Assembly (NCBI GenBank): GCA_016932075.1
Contig: JAFGDP010000119.1
Location: 1 to 8,420 of the forward strand
DNA from: Chitinispirillaceae bacterium
GTDB lineage: Bacteria; Fibrobacterota; Chitinivibrionia; Chitinivibrionales; Chitinispirillaceae
Direction: 5' to 3'
Length of the DNA: 8,420 nucleotides
How positions within the stretch are numbered: the first letter of the stretch is position 1; the number at the start of each line of letters is the position of its first letter. Below, piece by piece: positions 1-6,476 of the stretch. The notes beneath the pieces were generated by a model that was given only the letters and a program-made list of their open reading frames with translations, was not told the DNA's origin and ran no database searches. Made by a program: the position numbers and the translations under genes.

Positions 1-888
1 TACGGCCGGACGCTCGCCATCCTCTATTATTACGACCAGCGGTTCGCGCGCGCCGAATCCCTGCTCAAGACCCTGCTGGAGAGCGCGTTCGACGACGAGG
101 AGCTCCATTACTACCTCGGGCTTGTTTTTGCCGCGACGAAAAGGGCCGATGACGCGCGCCTGCAACTGGAGAAAGCCGTTGCCCTGAATCCGGCATTCGC
201 CGAACCATGGCGCGAGCTCTGCTATCTGTCGATCCGTGAGGGGCGATACGACGATGCGCTCGCCGTTGCACAGCGGTATGTCCGGAAAGCGCCGGAAAGC
301 ACCTCATCCTGGCGCCTCAAGGGGTATGTTCTCAGCATGCAAAAAAAATACAAGCAGGCCATCAAAACCTTTACCAGGGCGCTTGAACTTGACACGGCTG
401 ATGCCACGACCTGGTTCGAGCTCGGCAGCAGCTATGAAAGAACCGGCGATATATCCCGCGCAGCGGCCATGTTCAGAAAAGAGCTGTCCCTGCGGCCGGA
501 CGATCCGGCGGCATCGAATTACCTGGGGTACATGTGGGCGGAAAAGGGGATGCGGCTCGACAGCGCCGAGGTGCTCATACGGTCGGCGCTCTCAAAGGAC
601 CCGTACAACGGCGCCTATCTTGATTCCTATGCATGGATTTTTTTCCAGAAAGGGTCCATTGAGGATGCGTATGCCTGGATTAAGGAATCCCTGGCGCGCA
701 TCGCCAATGATCCGGTCGTGTACGAGCACCTGGGCGACATCTTGCAGAGGAAGGGCGATCCTTTGGGAGCACGGGGCGCCTATCACAAGAGTCTTGAGTT
801 CAATCATGATACTCCGGACAGCATACGGCAGAAAATCATTGAGACGTTTATTTCGGCACCGTCATCCGGCGGGAAACGGGAGCAGTGA
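1..888 (+). CDS. TPR-repeat protein, 5'-truncated by window edge
   Basis: The frame is open from the first base to a TGA at 886-888, giving 295 residues with no start in view, so the N-terminus lies outside the window. The visible part is almost entirely tetratricopeptide repeats: I count about eight helix-turn-helix units of roughly 34 residues, with the usual small/aromatic pattern (for example YYLGLVFAATKRADDA, WFELGSSYERTGDISRAA, YEHLGDILQRKGDPLGA). A more family-specific stretch, NYLGYMWAEKG followed by YLDSYAWIFFQKG (about residues 173-218), resembles TPR proteins encoded next to lolB in several Gram-negative bacteria (from memory). TPR arrays are protein-binding scaffolds with no enzymatic role of their own. 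The next gene, a LolB-like lipoprotein, starts on the last base of this stop codon, so the two are probably translationally coupled and may work together at the envelope. An internal ATG at 337 begins a shorter frame, but coding quality is uniform upstream of it, so I reject it as the start. The partner is unknown. Confidence 0.88.
   Translation, partial: YGRTLAILYYYDQRFARAESLLKTLLESAFDDEELHYYLGLVFAATKRADDARLQLEKAVALNPAFAEPWRELCYLSIREGRYDDALAVAQRYVRKAPESTSSWRLKGYVLSMQKKYKQAIKTFTRALELDTADATTWFELGSSYERTGDISRAAAMFRKELSLRPDDPAASNYLGYMWAEKGMRLDSAEVLIRSALSKDPYNGAYLDSYAWIFFQKGSIEDAYAWIKESLARIANDPVVYEHLGDILQRKGDPLGARGAYHKSLEFNHDTPDSIRQKIIETFISAPSSGGKREQ
878..882 (+). promoter_or_regulatory. Ribosome binding site deciding the lipoprotein start
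   Basis: GGGAG lies five bases upstream of the ATG at 888. It would be only two bases from the in-frame GTG at 885, so it favours 888 as the start. The site lies inside the last codons of the upstream TPR gene. Confidence 0.6.
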
Positions 889-1574
889 TGGTCCGGTTCC
901 ATCGGAACGCGGCACTGGTTTATACGCTTATGATGGCGGCTTGCACCCCTCCTCCACCACCGGACATTGGAACTGTTTCGAATGTCTGTGAGCCGCTTGT
1001 GCGCGGTCCTTCGACAAGGGAATTTGCCGGTTCCGGTGATGCCGCACTCAGCGTGGAAGGAGACGTGCATCATGGCAATATCGACGTAATCGCTGATGGA
1101 AAGGGGACGGTACGCGCCCATTTTTACGGAGCGCTGGGTATTATTGTTGCTTCGGTTACAGCGGACGCAGGCTCTGGAAGTGTTTCGTTCGACGATCAGA
1201 CCTATGCCTTTACCGCGGACCAGACCATGGATACGTTGCCTTTTTCCTGGGGAAGGGACCTTGCTTTTTCCGATCTAGTCTCGCTTTTGCAGGGGAGATT
1301 GCCCTACGGATTTGCCGCTGTGATGCGGCGGCCGCCGGATTCCATGGACGTGCGAAGGACGACAATAAAACTGCTGTGGCAAACGGATATGGTACAGATA
1401 ACGGCGGCCATAAAGAGAAGGTCATCCGCGCTGTGCTGGATCATGGCTGGCATGAGCGGTCAGCCGTCATGGACGCTCAAGATGGGCAGGTTCAGAAAGG
1501 AAAAGCCCTATAAAATTGAATTAAGAGAAGATGACAGGAACTATTTTTTAATAACCTTTGAAAAGATACGCTGA
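888..1574 (+). CDS. LolB-like outer-membrane lipoprotein
   Basis: The 228-residue product has a short lipoprotein signal: a basic start (MVRFHR), a hydrophobic stretch, and a lipobox-like TLMMAAC with the lipidated cysteine at residue 19. A proline run (21-25) follows. The -3 residue is Met rather than the usual Leu. The rest is predominantly beta-type sequence. The order VEGDV, then beta strands, then DTLPFSWGRDLAFSDLVSLL and QGRLP (about residues 57-139), then a C-terminal YFLITFEK strand, resembles the LolB/DUF4292 half-barrel lipoproteins. LolB inserts lipoproteins into the outer membrane; whether this protein does so is inference from fold resemblance and context. The start overlaps the TPR stop codon (TGATG), and a PorQ-like gene follows after 17 bases, suggesting one transcript. 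An alternative frame at about 1322-1513 also reads plausibly, but the annotated frame has higher GC at third positions. The lipoprotein call is fairly firm; the LolB-like call is moderate. Confidence 0.75.
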   Translation: MVRFHRNAALVYTLMMAACTPPPPPDIGTVSNVCEPLVRGPSTREFAGSGDAALSVEGDVHHGNIDVIADGKGTVRAHFYGALGIIVASVTADAGSGSVSFDDQTYAFTADQTMDTLPFSWGRDLAFSDLVSLLQGRLPYGFAAVMRRPPDSMDVRRTTIKLLWQTDMVQITAAIKRRSSALCWIMAGMSGQPSWTLKMGRFRKEKPYKIELREDDRNYFLITFEKIR

Positions 1575-1591
1575 CACCGGTTATTGCTCAA

Positions 1592-2617
1592 ATGAAACCA
1601 ATCCGTTCTTCTATAATTAATTGCACCGTAACAGCGATTGTCGCTTGCACGGGTGGCCGGGCGCAGCTCCCTGAAGCCGGCACTGAAATATTTTCTTTTT
1701 TGAATCTAAACTACGATGCACGGAGCGTTTCCATGGCAGGCGCATCGGTCGCAGCGCCCAACGGCATTTACGGTATGTTTATAAATCCTGCCTCGCTCAG
1801 TTTTACCCGTGGTTCAATGGTAATGGCCGGATATCGGGACGTTGGTCAGGGGGTATTCGGCGCACCCCTTGCGTATGCGCTTCCACAAAGCAGATATGGA
1901 ATTTTTGCCGTGGGAGCACAGGGATTAACCAGCGGTCTAATAGAGGGCATTGATATTGGCCCGGACGGAAGTGAGGTGCCCACGGGTTTTTCGGCCCGCG
2001 CTGATTACTATGCAGGCAGCCTGACATGGTCGCGCAAGGTGACTGAATTCTTTACCGGCGGTCTCACGGTCAAAGGTATTTACAACCTTCTCTCTGATGG
2101 ATTTGATACATGGTCGGCGGAGGGGATCGCCTTTGATGCTGGCCTGCAGTACCGGTATCTGGATGGCCGGCTTATGTATGGACTTGTGGCGCGCAATGTC
2201 GGGTTCCTTCTTTCAGGATATGAGGACGGTGATGCATATCCGTTTCCAACGGCACTGGAGATGGGTGTGTCCTATGTGCCTCAATACCTGCAGACACTCA
2301 GACTGTTTCTGGATCTGAACAAGATGCGGAACCACTATCTGCTGTTCGAGCCGGGTGTCGAATTTGAGCTGATAAAGGACCAGATGCTTGTGCGCGGCGG
2401 GTATGCGGTAAGCTGGAGAGACCTGGAGTATTTCATCGACAAGCTGGGAGGCGAGACCGGGACCACCTATCACCGCAGCACCAGGGCTGCACTGTGTATG
2501 GGCGCAGGATTTGCTGCCGACCTGATCGATCGAAGGGTGCGTATGGACGTCGGTGTGGAATTCCATACTGCACAGAACATGCCCGCACTCATCGCTACCG
2601 TGATGATGGAACTCTAA
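1592..2617 (+). CDS. PorQ/PorV-like outer-membrane beta-barrel protein
   Basis: The 341-residue product starts with a signal peptide (MKPIRSS, hydrophobic core, likely cleavage after GGRA at residue 24). The mature protein opens with FLNLNYDARSVSMAGASVA (about 36-54), then FINPASLSF (63-71), alternating glycine-rich beta strands, and LMYGLVARNVGFLLSGY (194-210). This order matches the PorQ/PorV/UPF0164 family, FadL-like barrels best known from the type IX secretion system of Bacteroidota, where PorQ and PorV are associated with the outer membrane and cargo processing. Homologues also occur widely in related phyla that lack a proven type IX system, so a secretion role is inference. No other type IX gene is visible here. 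The ATG lies 17 bases after the lipoprotein stop, with no clear Shine-Dalgarno sequence. It is convergent with the small gene at 2633-3022, only 15 bases between stops. The last residue is Leu, not the Phe typical of classic porins. Confidence 0.8.
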   Translation: MKPIRSSIINCTVTAIVACTGGRAQLPEAGTEIFSFLNLNYDARSVSMAGASVAAPNGIYGMFINPASLSFTRGSMVMAGYRDVGQGVFGAPLAYALPQSRYGIFAVGAQGLTSGLIEGIDIGPDGSEVPTGFSARADYYAGSLTWSRKVTEFFTGGLTVKGIYNLLSDGFDTWSAEGIAFDAGLQYRYLDGRLMYGLVARNVGFLLSGYEDGDAYPFPTALEMGVSYVPQYLQTLRLFLDLNKMRNHYLLFEPGVEFELIKDQMLVRGGYAVSWRDLEYFIDKLGGETGTTYHRSTRAALCMGAGFAADLIDRRVRMDVGVEFHTAQNMPALIATVMMEL

Positions 2618-2632
2618 CGCCGGCCGTACTGA

Positions 2633-3022
2633 TTATTTCATATCCTGTATCAGTTTTTTCAATCCGCCCTTTTCAAACTGAACCATAATACAGGACGGCA
2701 TGCCCGGTTCCCTGCACACCACCAGGCCGTTTGATTTGAATTTTTTGTGGTAGATGCGCTCGCCAATGTAGTAATGCTGCGAAGGATCGTATTCGCGCGG
2801 CTGCTGTTTCTTATCGGGTTTTGCCTTGGATTGTTCCAGGAGGTCGTTGCCGCAGAAGCAGGCGGTTTTAAAGCACTTGGTGCAGTAATATTCAAACGTT
2901 GCCTGACGGTCTATGGTCCTGCCGTTTTCTGCTATGCTGCGGTCAAGCTGGCAGGAGGTGATTTTTCCACAAAAACGGCAATACAACTCAAGCGATTCAA
3001 CAGGAGTAAACGTAACAGACAT
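2633..3022 (-). CDS. Zinc-ribbon-like protein with UvrD-type Tudor-like C-terminal domain
   Basis: The product has 129 residues. I chose the ATG at 3020-3022 because AGGTGGG lies just upstream; an in-frame TTG at 3058 would add 12 residues but has no such signal. The N-terminal half has cysteines in metal-binding arrangement: CRFC (15-18), C24, CTKC (47-50) and CFC (55-57), consistent with one or two zinc sites. A charged Lys/Gln-rich linker (about 64-78) follows. Residues 82-126 contain HYYIGERIYHKKFKSNGLVV and IMVQFEKGGLKKLI. These resemble the small Tudor-like C-terminal domain of UvrD/PcrA, whose consensus is roughly G-D-x-V-x-H-x-K-F-G ... F-x-x-G-x-K-K-L. That domain in PcrA/UvrD contacts RNA polymerase, so a role in transcription or DNA repair is possible but only inferred. 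There is no helicase part. I do not recognise a named family. The gene stands alone on the minus strand, convergent with the porQ-like gene and divergent from fmt. Confidence 0.82.
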   Translation of the reverse strand: MSVTFTPVESLELYCRFCGKITSCQLDRSIAENGRTIDRQATFEYYCTKCFKTACFCGNDLLEQSKAKPDKKQQPREYDPSQHYYIGERIYHKKFKSNGLVVCREPGMPSCIMVQFEKGGLKKLIQDMK

Positions 3023-3024
3023 TG

Positions 3025-3031
3025 CCCACCT
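3025..3031 (-). promoter_or_regulatory. Ribosome binding site for the zinc-ribbon gene
   Basis: Read on the minus strand, AGGTGGG ends two bases before the ATG, with its AGG part six bases away. It supports the start at 3022 over the upstream TTG at 3058. Confidence 0.5.
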
Positions 3032-3074
3032 TTTTTTGGGTAGAGGAGTAACTGCCAAGGCTTTTAAAGGGGAA

Positions 3075-3102
3075 ATTATTTCCTGGCATTTAGAAAAATC
3101 AA
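3075..3102 (-). promoter_or_regulatory. Candidate promoter for the zinc-ribbon gene
   Basis: On the minus strand TTGATT (3102-3097) and AATAAT (3080-3075) are separated by 16 bases, about 50 bases upstream of the start codon at 3022. Purine/A-rich sequence (complement of 3113-3130) lies immediately further upstream, where an UP element would sit. AT-rich DNA gives chance matches easily, so this is tentative. I found no comparable pair for fmt on the plus strand. Confidence 0.3.
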
Positions 3103-3112
3103 ATAATTATTG

Positions 3113-3140
3113 CCTTTTTTCTTTTTCCCTGCTCGCAGGG
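3113..3140. other. Pyrimidine tract followed by short hairpin in the fmt upstream region
   Basis: Positions 3113-3130 are 18 uninterrupted pyrimidines on the plus strand. The tract runs into an inverted repeat at 3127-3140 (CCCTG, loop CTCG, CAGGG). It lies in the 167-base divergent region between the zinc-ribbon gene and fmt. The T runs precede the hairpin rather than follow it, so it is not a plus-strand intrinsic terminator. It could be an fmt leader structure or, on the other strand, an A-rich upstream promoter element. Confidence 0.35.
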
Positions 3141-3189
3141 TATTTTCCAGTTATTCAGCAGCTGCCCATAAAGTTATTTTTAAGACGCC

Positions 3190-4119
3190 ATGAACATTGT
3201 TTTTCTAGGGTCATCTGATTTCGGCCTGAGCGCCATGGAGAAACTGCGTGGATGCCATACCCTGTGCGCAGTGGTGACCACGCCACCGCGGCCCCGGGGA
3301 CGTGGGCTGAAATGCATCGAGTCGCCTGTAGCGAACTACGCAAAAACCAGAGGGATCGGTCCGATTCTCATGCCTGAAGATCTTGGATCCACGGAGCTAT
3401 GTAACCGGCTGCAGGCATACCAGGCGGACATTTTCGTGGTAGTAGCTTTTCGTATCCTGCCTAAAAAGCTATTTTCCATTCCCCGGCTTGGAACCCTTAA
3501 TGTTCACGCTTCGCTTCTCCCCAGATACCGCGGGCCGGCCCCCATACAGCGTGCAATTGAAGCAGGGGAGCAGGAGACTGGTATCACCATTTTCAGGATC
3601 GATGAGGGGATCGATACGGGCGAAATCCTCATGCAGAATCGTGTGGCGATTGGCCCGCAGGAGAGTACGCCTGAGCTCTATGCGCGTCTGAGCAGCCTGG
3701 GTAGCCAGGCCCTGCTTGAAACGCTTTCTTCTCTTGAAACGGGTGCAATCAGGCCAATTGTTCAGGATAATGCAATAGTTAGCAGAGCACCCAAGCTGCA
3801 GAAATCCGAGGCACGGATCGACTGGAAGGCATCGCCGCAGGTTATTTTCAATAAAATCAGGGCTTTCAAGCCGTTTCCGGGTACGTGGACCCTCTGTGAC
3901 GGAAAGCGTCTTGGAATTCTCTGGGCCGAGCCTTGGGCAAGCCAGGAGGCCGGGGGGGAACCGGGTTTCATCCTCCGTAGCGCCCCGGACAGCTTCGATG
4001 TCTGCTGCGCCGGAGGTGTTCTCAGGGTCACGCAGGTAAAGCCGGAAAACGGAAGGGCCATGCCGGTGCGGGATTTTCTGTTGGGCCACTCGCTAAAACA
4101 GGGAGCGCTTCTCACATGA
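3190..4119 (+). CDS. fmt: Methionyl-tRNA formyltransferase
   Basis: This 309-residue protein transfers a formyl group from 10-formyltetrahydrofolate to Met-tRNA(fMet), making the initiator tRNA for translation; it is cytoplasmic. Length is close to E. coli Fmt (315). The N-terminal Rossmann-type domain starts MNIVFLGSSDFG. The tRNA-contacting loop PRPRGRGLK is at about 34-41. The catalytic region has N104 and H106 in NVHASLLPRYRG, and D142 in GIDTGEI, matching Asn108/His110/Asp146 of E. coli. The C-terminal OB-like domain starts near residue 206 (EARIDW; then AFKPFPGTW). The strand VVVAFRILP has the F-R form that I associate with FCB-group Fmt proteins. The ATG at 3190 has only a weak Shine-Dalgarno (AAGA). 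The stop overlaps the rsmB start (ATGA at 4116-4119), so the two are cotranscribed. The def gene, often the upstream partner, is absent. Confidence 0.97.
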   Translation: MNIVFLGSSDFGLSAMEKLRGCHTLCAVVTTPPRPRGRGLKCIESPVANYAKTRGIGPILMPEDLGSTELCNRLQAYQADIFVVVAFRILPKKLFSIPRLGTLNVHASLLPRYRGPAPIQRAIEAGEQETGITIFRIDEGIDTGEILMQNRVAIGPQESTPELYARLSSLGSQALLETLSSLETGAIRPIVQDNAIVSRAPKLQKSEARIDWKASPQVIFNKIRAFKPFPGTWTLCDGKRLGILWAEPWASQEAGGEPGFILRSAPDSFDVCCAGGVLRVTQVKPENGRAMPVRDFLLGHSLKQGALLT

Positions 4120-5438
4120 ACGCGCGCCGCCATATCGTGCTGATTCTTGCGCAGATTGACCGTCATCCCGGCTGCATGGAGCGAATTGTTGACCAGTCCC
4201 TTGACAGGGCGCGTCTGGACCACCGCGATAAACGGTTCGTTTTCGAGATCGTGTACGGTATTGTGCGCAGGCGACTGACGCTCGATTATATCATCGGGCC
4301 GCTTCTGGACAATGCCCAGCTTAGAAAAAACGAGACGCTGCGTAGGATCCTTCGCCTGGGTCTGTATCAGCTGATCTACATGGACCGGGTGCCTGACCAT
4401 GCGGCGGTCAATGAGACGGTTGCACTGGCCAAACAGGATCCTGAAACGCGAGCCCTTGCCGGTGTGGTCAATGGCGTGCTGCGCAAGGTCACGGCAAACC
4501 GCAAAGCCATGACGCCGGATTGTTCGAAGCTTGGGCTTGGCGAACGGCTGTCCATTGAATACTCGCATCCTGTCTGGTTGATTGACCGGTGGCTGGCACA
4601 TTTCGGGCTGGCGCGCACCAAGCGGTTGCTGGCGTTCAATAATGAACGGCCTGCCATTTACCTCAGGCGTAAAATCAGGGATGTTCCGCGCCAGCAGTTT
4701 GAGGCCGAGGTGCGCTCCATTTGCGAGCCTGCCACCGGTTATATGAATCTCTACTACCGGCTCAAGAAAAACGCGCTGCCTGAAAACCTCTGGGTGATTC
4801 GCGACGGCCTGTGCAATGTCCAGTCACCCTCTTCAGGGTGGGTGGTGGCGCTCATGGAAGCGGGCAAAGGTGACAAGGTCCTGGATGTCTGTTCTTCGCC
4901 GGGAGGGAAAAGCGCGCTGCTTTCCGAGTTGGTCGGCGCGGGCGGTTCCCTGTGTGCGGGCGACAACAAGTGGAACAGGATCCTGCTTGTCAAGGATACC
5001 GTGAAAAGCCTGAAACTCAAGAATGTTCATCCGCTGGTGTTCGATGGCATCCATTCCCCCTTTACCGGTGTTTTTGACAAGGTACTTCTTGATGTTCCCT
5101 GCAGCGCGACCGGTGTGATGCACCGCCATCCTGAGGCTCGCTGGACCAGGGACCCTGCGGACATCCAGCGGCTTTCCGAGGCCCAGCACGCGCTTTTAGA
5201 CGCGGCGACACTTCTCGTTGCTCCGGGGGGCACGCTTGTCTATTCGACCTGTTCTATCGAACCGGAGGAGAACCAGGCCCAGGCGGAACGGTTTTTATCC
5301 GGTCATGCTCAGTTTGAGCATATCGGGTGTCCGCGGGAGATTCCCCAGACCTATGTGGACAGCAAGGGGTATTTATCGATCACGCCGTTTGATCATGGTA
5401 TAGATGGCATGTTCGGGGCGCGGTTCAGGAAGAAATAG
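4116..5438 (+). CDS. rsmB: 16S rRNA (cytosine-5)-methyltransferase RsmB
   Basis: The 440-residue protein methylates C967 of 16S rRNA (E. coli numbering) using S-adenosylmethionine. Residues 1 to about 140 form the NusB-like RNA-binding domain, with the typical LRLGLYQLIYMDRVPDHAAVNE (79-100) and GVVNGVLRK. A linker leads to the Rossmann-type methyltransferase domain: VQSPSS (235-240), SAM motif I LDVCSSPGGK (256-265), motif IV DVPCSATG (326-333, Cys329) and motif VI YSTCS (376-380, Cys379 the expected nucleophile). The ending HGIDGMFGARFRK is characteristic. Motif IV has DVPC where DAPC is commonest, a mild variation. Length is normal for RsmB and longer than most single-domain RNA m5C methyltransferases. 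GGGAG about ten bases upstream of the ATG, inside fmt, may serve as the ribosome site, besides coupling through ATGA. RsmB following Fmt is a common bacterial arrangement. Confidence 0.95.
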   Translation: MNARRHIVLILAQIDRHPGCMERIVDQSLDRARLDHRDKRFVFEIVYGIVRRRLTLDYIIGPLLDNAQLRKNETLRRILRLGLYQLIYMDRVPDHAAVNETVALAKQDPETRALAGVVNGVLRKVTANRKAMTPDCSKLGLGERLSIEYSHPVWLIDRWLAHFGLARTKRLLAFNNERPAIYLRRKIRDVPRQQFEAEVRSICEPATGYMNLYYRLKKNALPENLWVIRDGLCNVQSPSSGWVVALMEAGKGDKVLDVCSSPGGKSALLSELVGAGGSLCAGDNKWNRILLVKDTVKSLKLKNVHPLVFDGIHSPFTGVFDKVLLDVPCSATGVMHRHPEARWTRDPADIQRLSEAQHALLDAATLLVAPGGTLVYSTCSIEPEENQAQAERFLSGHAQFEHIGCPREIPQTYVDSKGYLSITPFDHGIDGMFGARFRKK

Positions 5439-5477
5439 GATCTGCGGACAACAGCGTGCCGGACCATTTGCCAGCAA

Positions 5478-5508
5478 TTGACTTCATAGAGCGGAATTAG
5501 TATATTTA
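5478..5508 (+). promoter_or_regulatory. Promoter for the yicC-rpoZ-coaBC-udg operon
   Basis: TTGACT (5478-5483) and TATATT (5501-5506) are spaced by exactly 17 bases, each one mismatch from the sigma-70 consensus. The same bases also read as TTG, 20 bases, then TATATTTA, close to the Bacteroidota-type pattern TTTG/TTG ... TAnnTTTG. Transcription would start near 5513, about 50 bases before yicC. This is the strongest promoter-like match I found, in the 127-base gap after rsmB. Confidence 0.6.
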
Positions 5509-5524
5509 TAAGGTTTTTCCTTAT
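5508..5524. other. AT-rich inverted repeat in the yicC leader
   Basis: ATAAGG, a five-T loop, then CCTTAT form a perfect 6-base stem. It is followed by TATTTTACT, so it could be a weak terminator for the fmt-rsmB transcript. It also sits where the yicC transcript should begin, so it could be an initial-transcript structure or operator. The stem is weak (two G-C pairs), hence modest confidence in any role. Confidence 0.35.
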
Positions 5525-5565
5525 TATTTTACTACAACTCCCTGTTTTGTCCGATTAAAACCCCT

Positions 5566-6441
5566 ATGCCGCTTCGCAGCATGACAGGATTTGGATCCAG
5601 CCAAGGTACCACTCCTTCAGGCACCTATCGGATAGAGATCCGGGGGGTCAACAACCGTTTTTTCGAGCTGCAGCTGCGCCAGCCGAGGTTTGTCAATAAT
5701 CTTGAGCAGCAGGTCAAAAAGGAGATCCTTTCCGTCATATCGCGGGGTTCGCTTACGGTCCTTATCACGTGCGACCGGGAAGACGCGGACAAAAGATTTT
5801 CCTATGACCGCAGCACAGTCGAAGGATATGTCGGGATCCTTCAGGAACTGAGGAAAAAATTCAGGCTGGACGGCGGCGTTACCCTGGATAATCTGCTCAC
5901 CTTCAGCGATATCATACAGGCGGACGTCGACACCTATGACGATAGGGTTATCTGGAAACACATCCGTCCGGTTTTAGCGGATGCCCTAGCGGCGTTTCAG
6001 AAACACCGAGAGTCCGAAGCGGTATTTATCAGAAAAGAGATGAGGCATGTCCTCGGCCGGATAAAAAAGACGCTGGCGGTCATTGAGAAACGCGCGCCGG
6101 TACGCATGCGGGCGTATTCGGAGAGCCTCAGGGAACGGATCAAGAAGCTTGGTGCGGTTGAGGTGGACCCGACACGCATCGCGATGGAGATAGCCCTTCT
6201 GTCGGACCGACTGGATATTGCCGAGGAGTGCACGCGGTTGCGGGCCCATCTTGCCAAGTTCAGCGATGATTTTGAGGGAACCGAGCCGGCAGGAAAGAGG
6301 CTGGGTTTTCTGCTGCAGGAGATGAATCGCGAAGCGAACACGATCGGTGCAAAGGCCAACGATACGCAGATCGCGCATATGTCGGTGCAGCTCAAGGAAG
6401 ACATAGAAAAAATCCGGGAACAGATACAAAACATCGAATGA
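5566..6441 (+). CDS. yicC: YicC/YloC-family endoribonuclease
   Basis: The 291-residue product is full length for the YicC family. It opens with the family signature SMTGFGSS (5-12), then EIRGVNNRFFEL and LRQPRF (24-42), where most members have N-H/S-R. The C-terminal DUF1732 region ends with FLLQEMNREANTIGAKAND (about 248-266) and EKIREQIQNIE at the terminus, both nearly invariant in the family. Members have been described as metal-dependent endoribonucleases or RNA-decay factors (E. coli YicC with PNPase on the small RNA RyhB; B. subtilis YloC). The exact substrate here is unknown. The ATG at 5566 gives MPLRSMTGFG, the usual spacing before the signature; the ATG at 5581 would cut off the first residues. 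There is no evident Shine-Dalgarno sequence, the upstream bases being ATTAAAACCCCT. It is the first gene of the putative operon after the promoter at 5478. Commonly gmk follows yicC; here rpoZ does. Confidence 0.95.
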   Translation: MPLRSMTGFGSSQGTTPSGTYRIEIRGVNNRFFELQLRQPRFVNNLEQQVKKEILSVISRGSLTVLITCDREDADKRFSYDRSTVEGYVGILQELRKKFRLDGGVTLDNLLTFSDIIQADVDTYDDRVIWKHIRPVLADALAAFQKHRESEAVFIRKEMRHVLGRIKKTLAVIEKRAPVRMRAYSESLRERIKKLGAVEVDPTRIAMEIALLSDRLDIAEECTRLRAHLAKFSDDFEGTEPAGKRLGFLLQEMNREANTIGAKANDTQIAHMSVQLKEDIEKIREQIQNIE

Positions 6442-6463
6442 GCCGGGCGCGTCAAGCGCGGCC

Positions 6464-6470
6464 GGGAGGA
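6464..6470 (+). promoter_or_regulatory. Strong ribosome binding site for rpoZ
   Basis: GGGAGGA, with core GGAGG seven bases before the ATG at 6477, is the best Shine-Dalgarno sequence in the window. It fixes the rpoZ start at 6477 instead of the in-frame ATG at 6438 that overlaps the yicC stop. Confidence 0.75.
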
Positions 6471-6476
6471 GCCATA

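Noticed and set aside
236..991. 251-residue plus-strand open frame overlapping the TPR gene.
   Set aside because: Arg/Pro/Ser-rich composition with no domain, entirely over the clear TPR coding frame and the start of the lipoprotein gene; a shadow of GC-rich coding DNA.
1322..1513. A second open reading in another frame inside the lipoprotein gene, ending TAA at 1511-1513 and containing VIRAVLDHGWHERSAVMDAQ, suggesting a frameshift.
   Set aside because: The annotated frame has more GC at third positions through this region and continues into PYKIELREDDRNYFLITFEK, which fits the C-terminal strands expected of the family. The other frame stops early.
2618..2632. Bidirectional terminator between the convergent porQ-like and zinc-ribbon genes.
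   Set aside because: The gap is only 15 bases, with a CCGGCC-type palindrome but no adequate stem or T run; termination may occur within the opposing coding sequences.
3023..3058. TTG start at 3058 extending the zinc-ribbon protein by 12 residues.
   Set aside because: No ribosome site precedes it, whereas AGGTGGG precedes the ATG at 3022.
3762..4601. 279-residue minus-strand open frame across the fmt-rsmB junction.
   Set aside because: Both sense genes are unambiguous here, and the antisense product has no recognisable feature.
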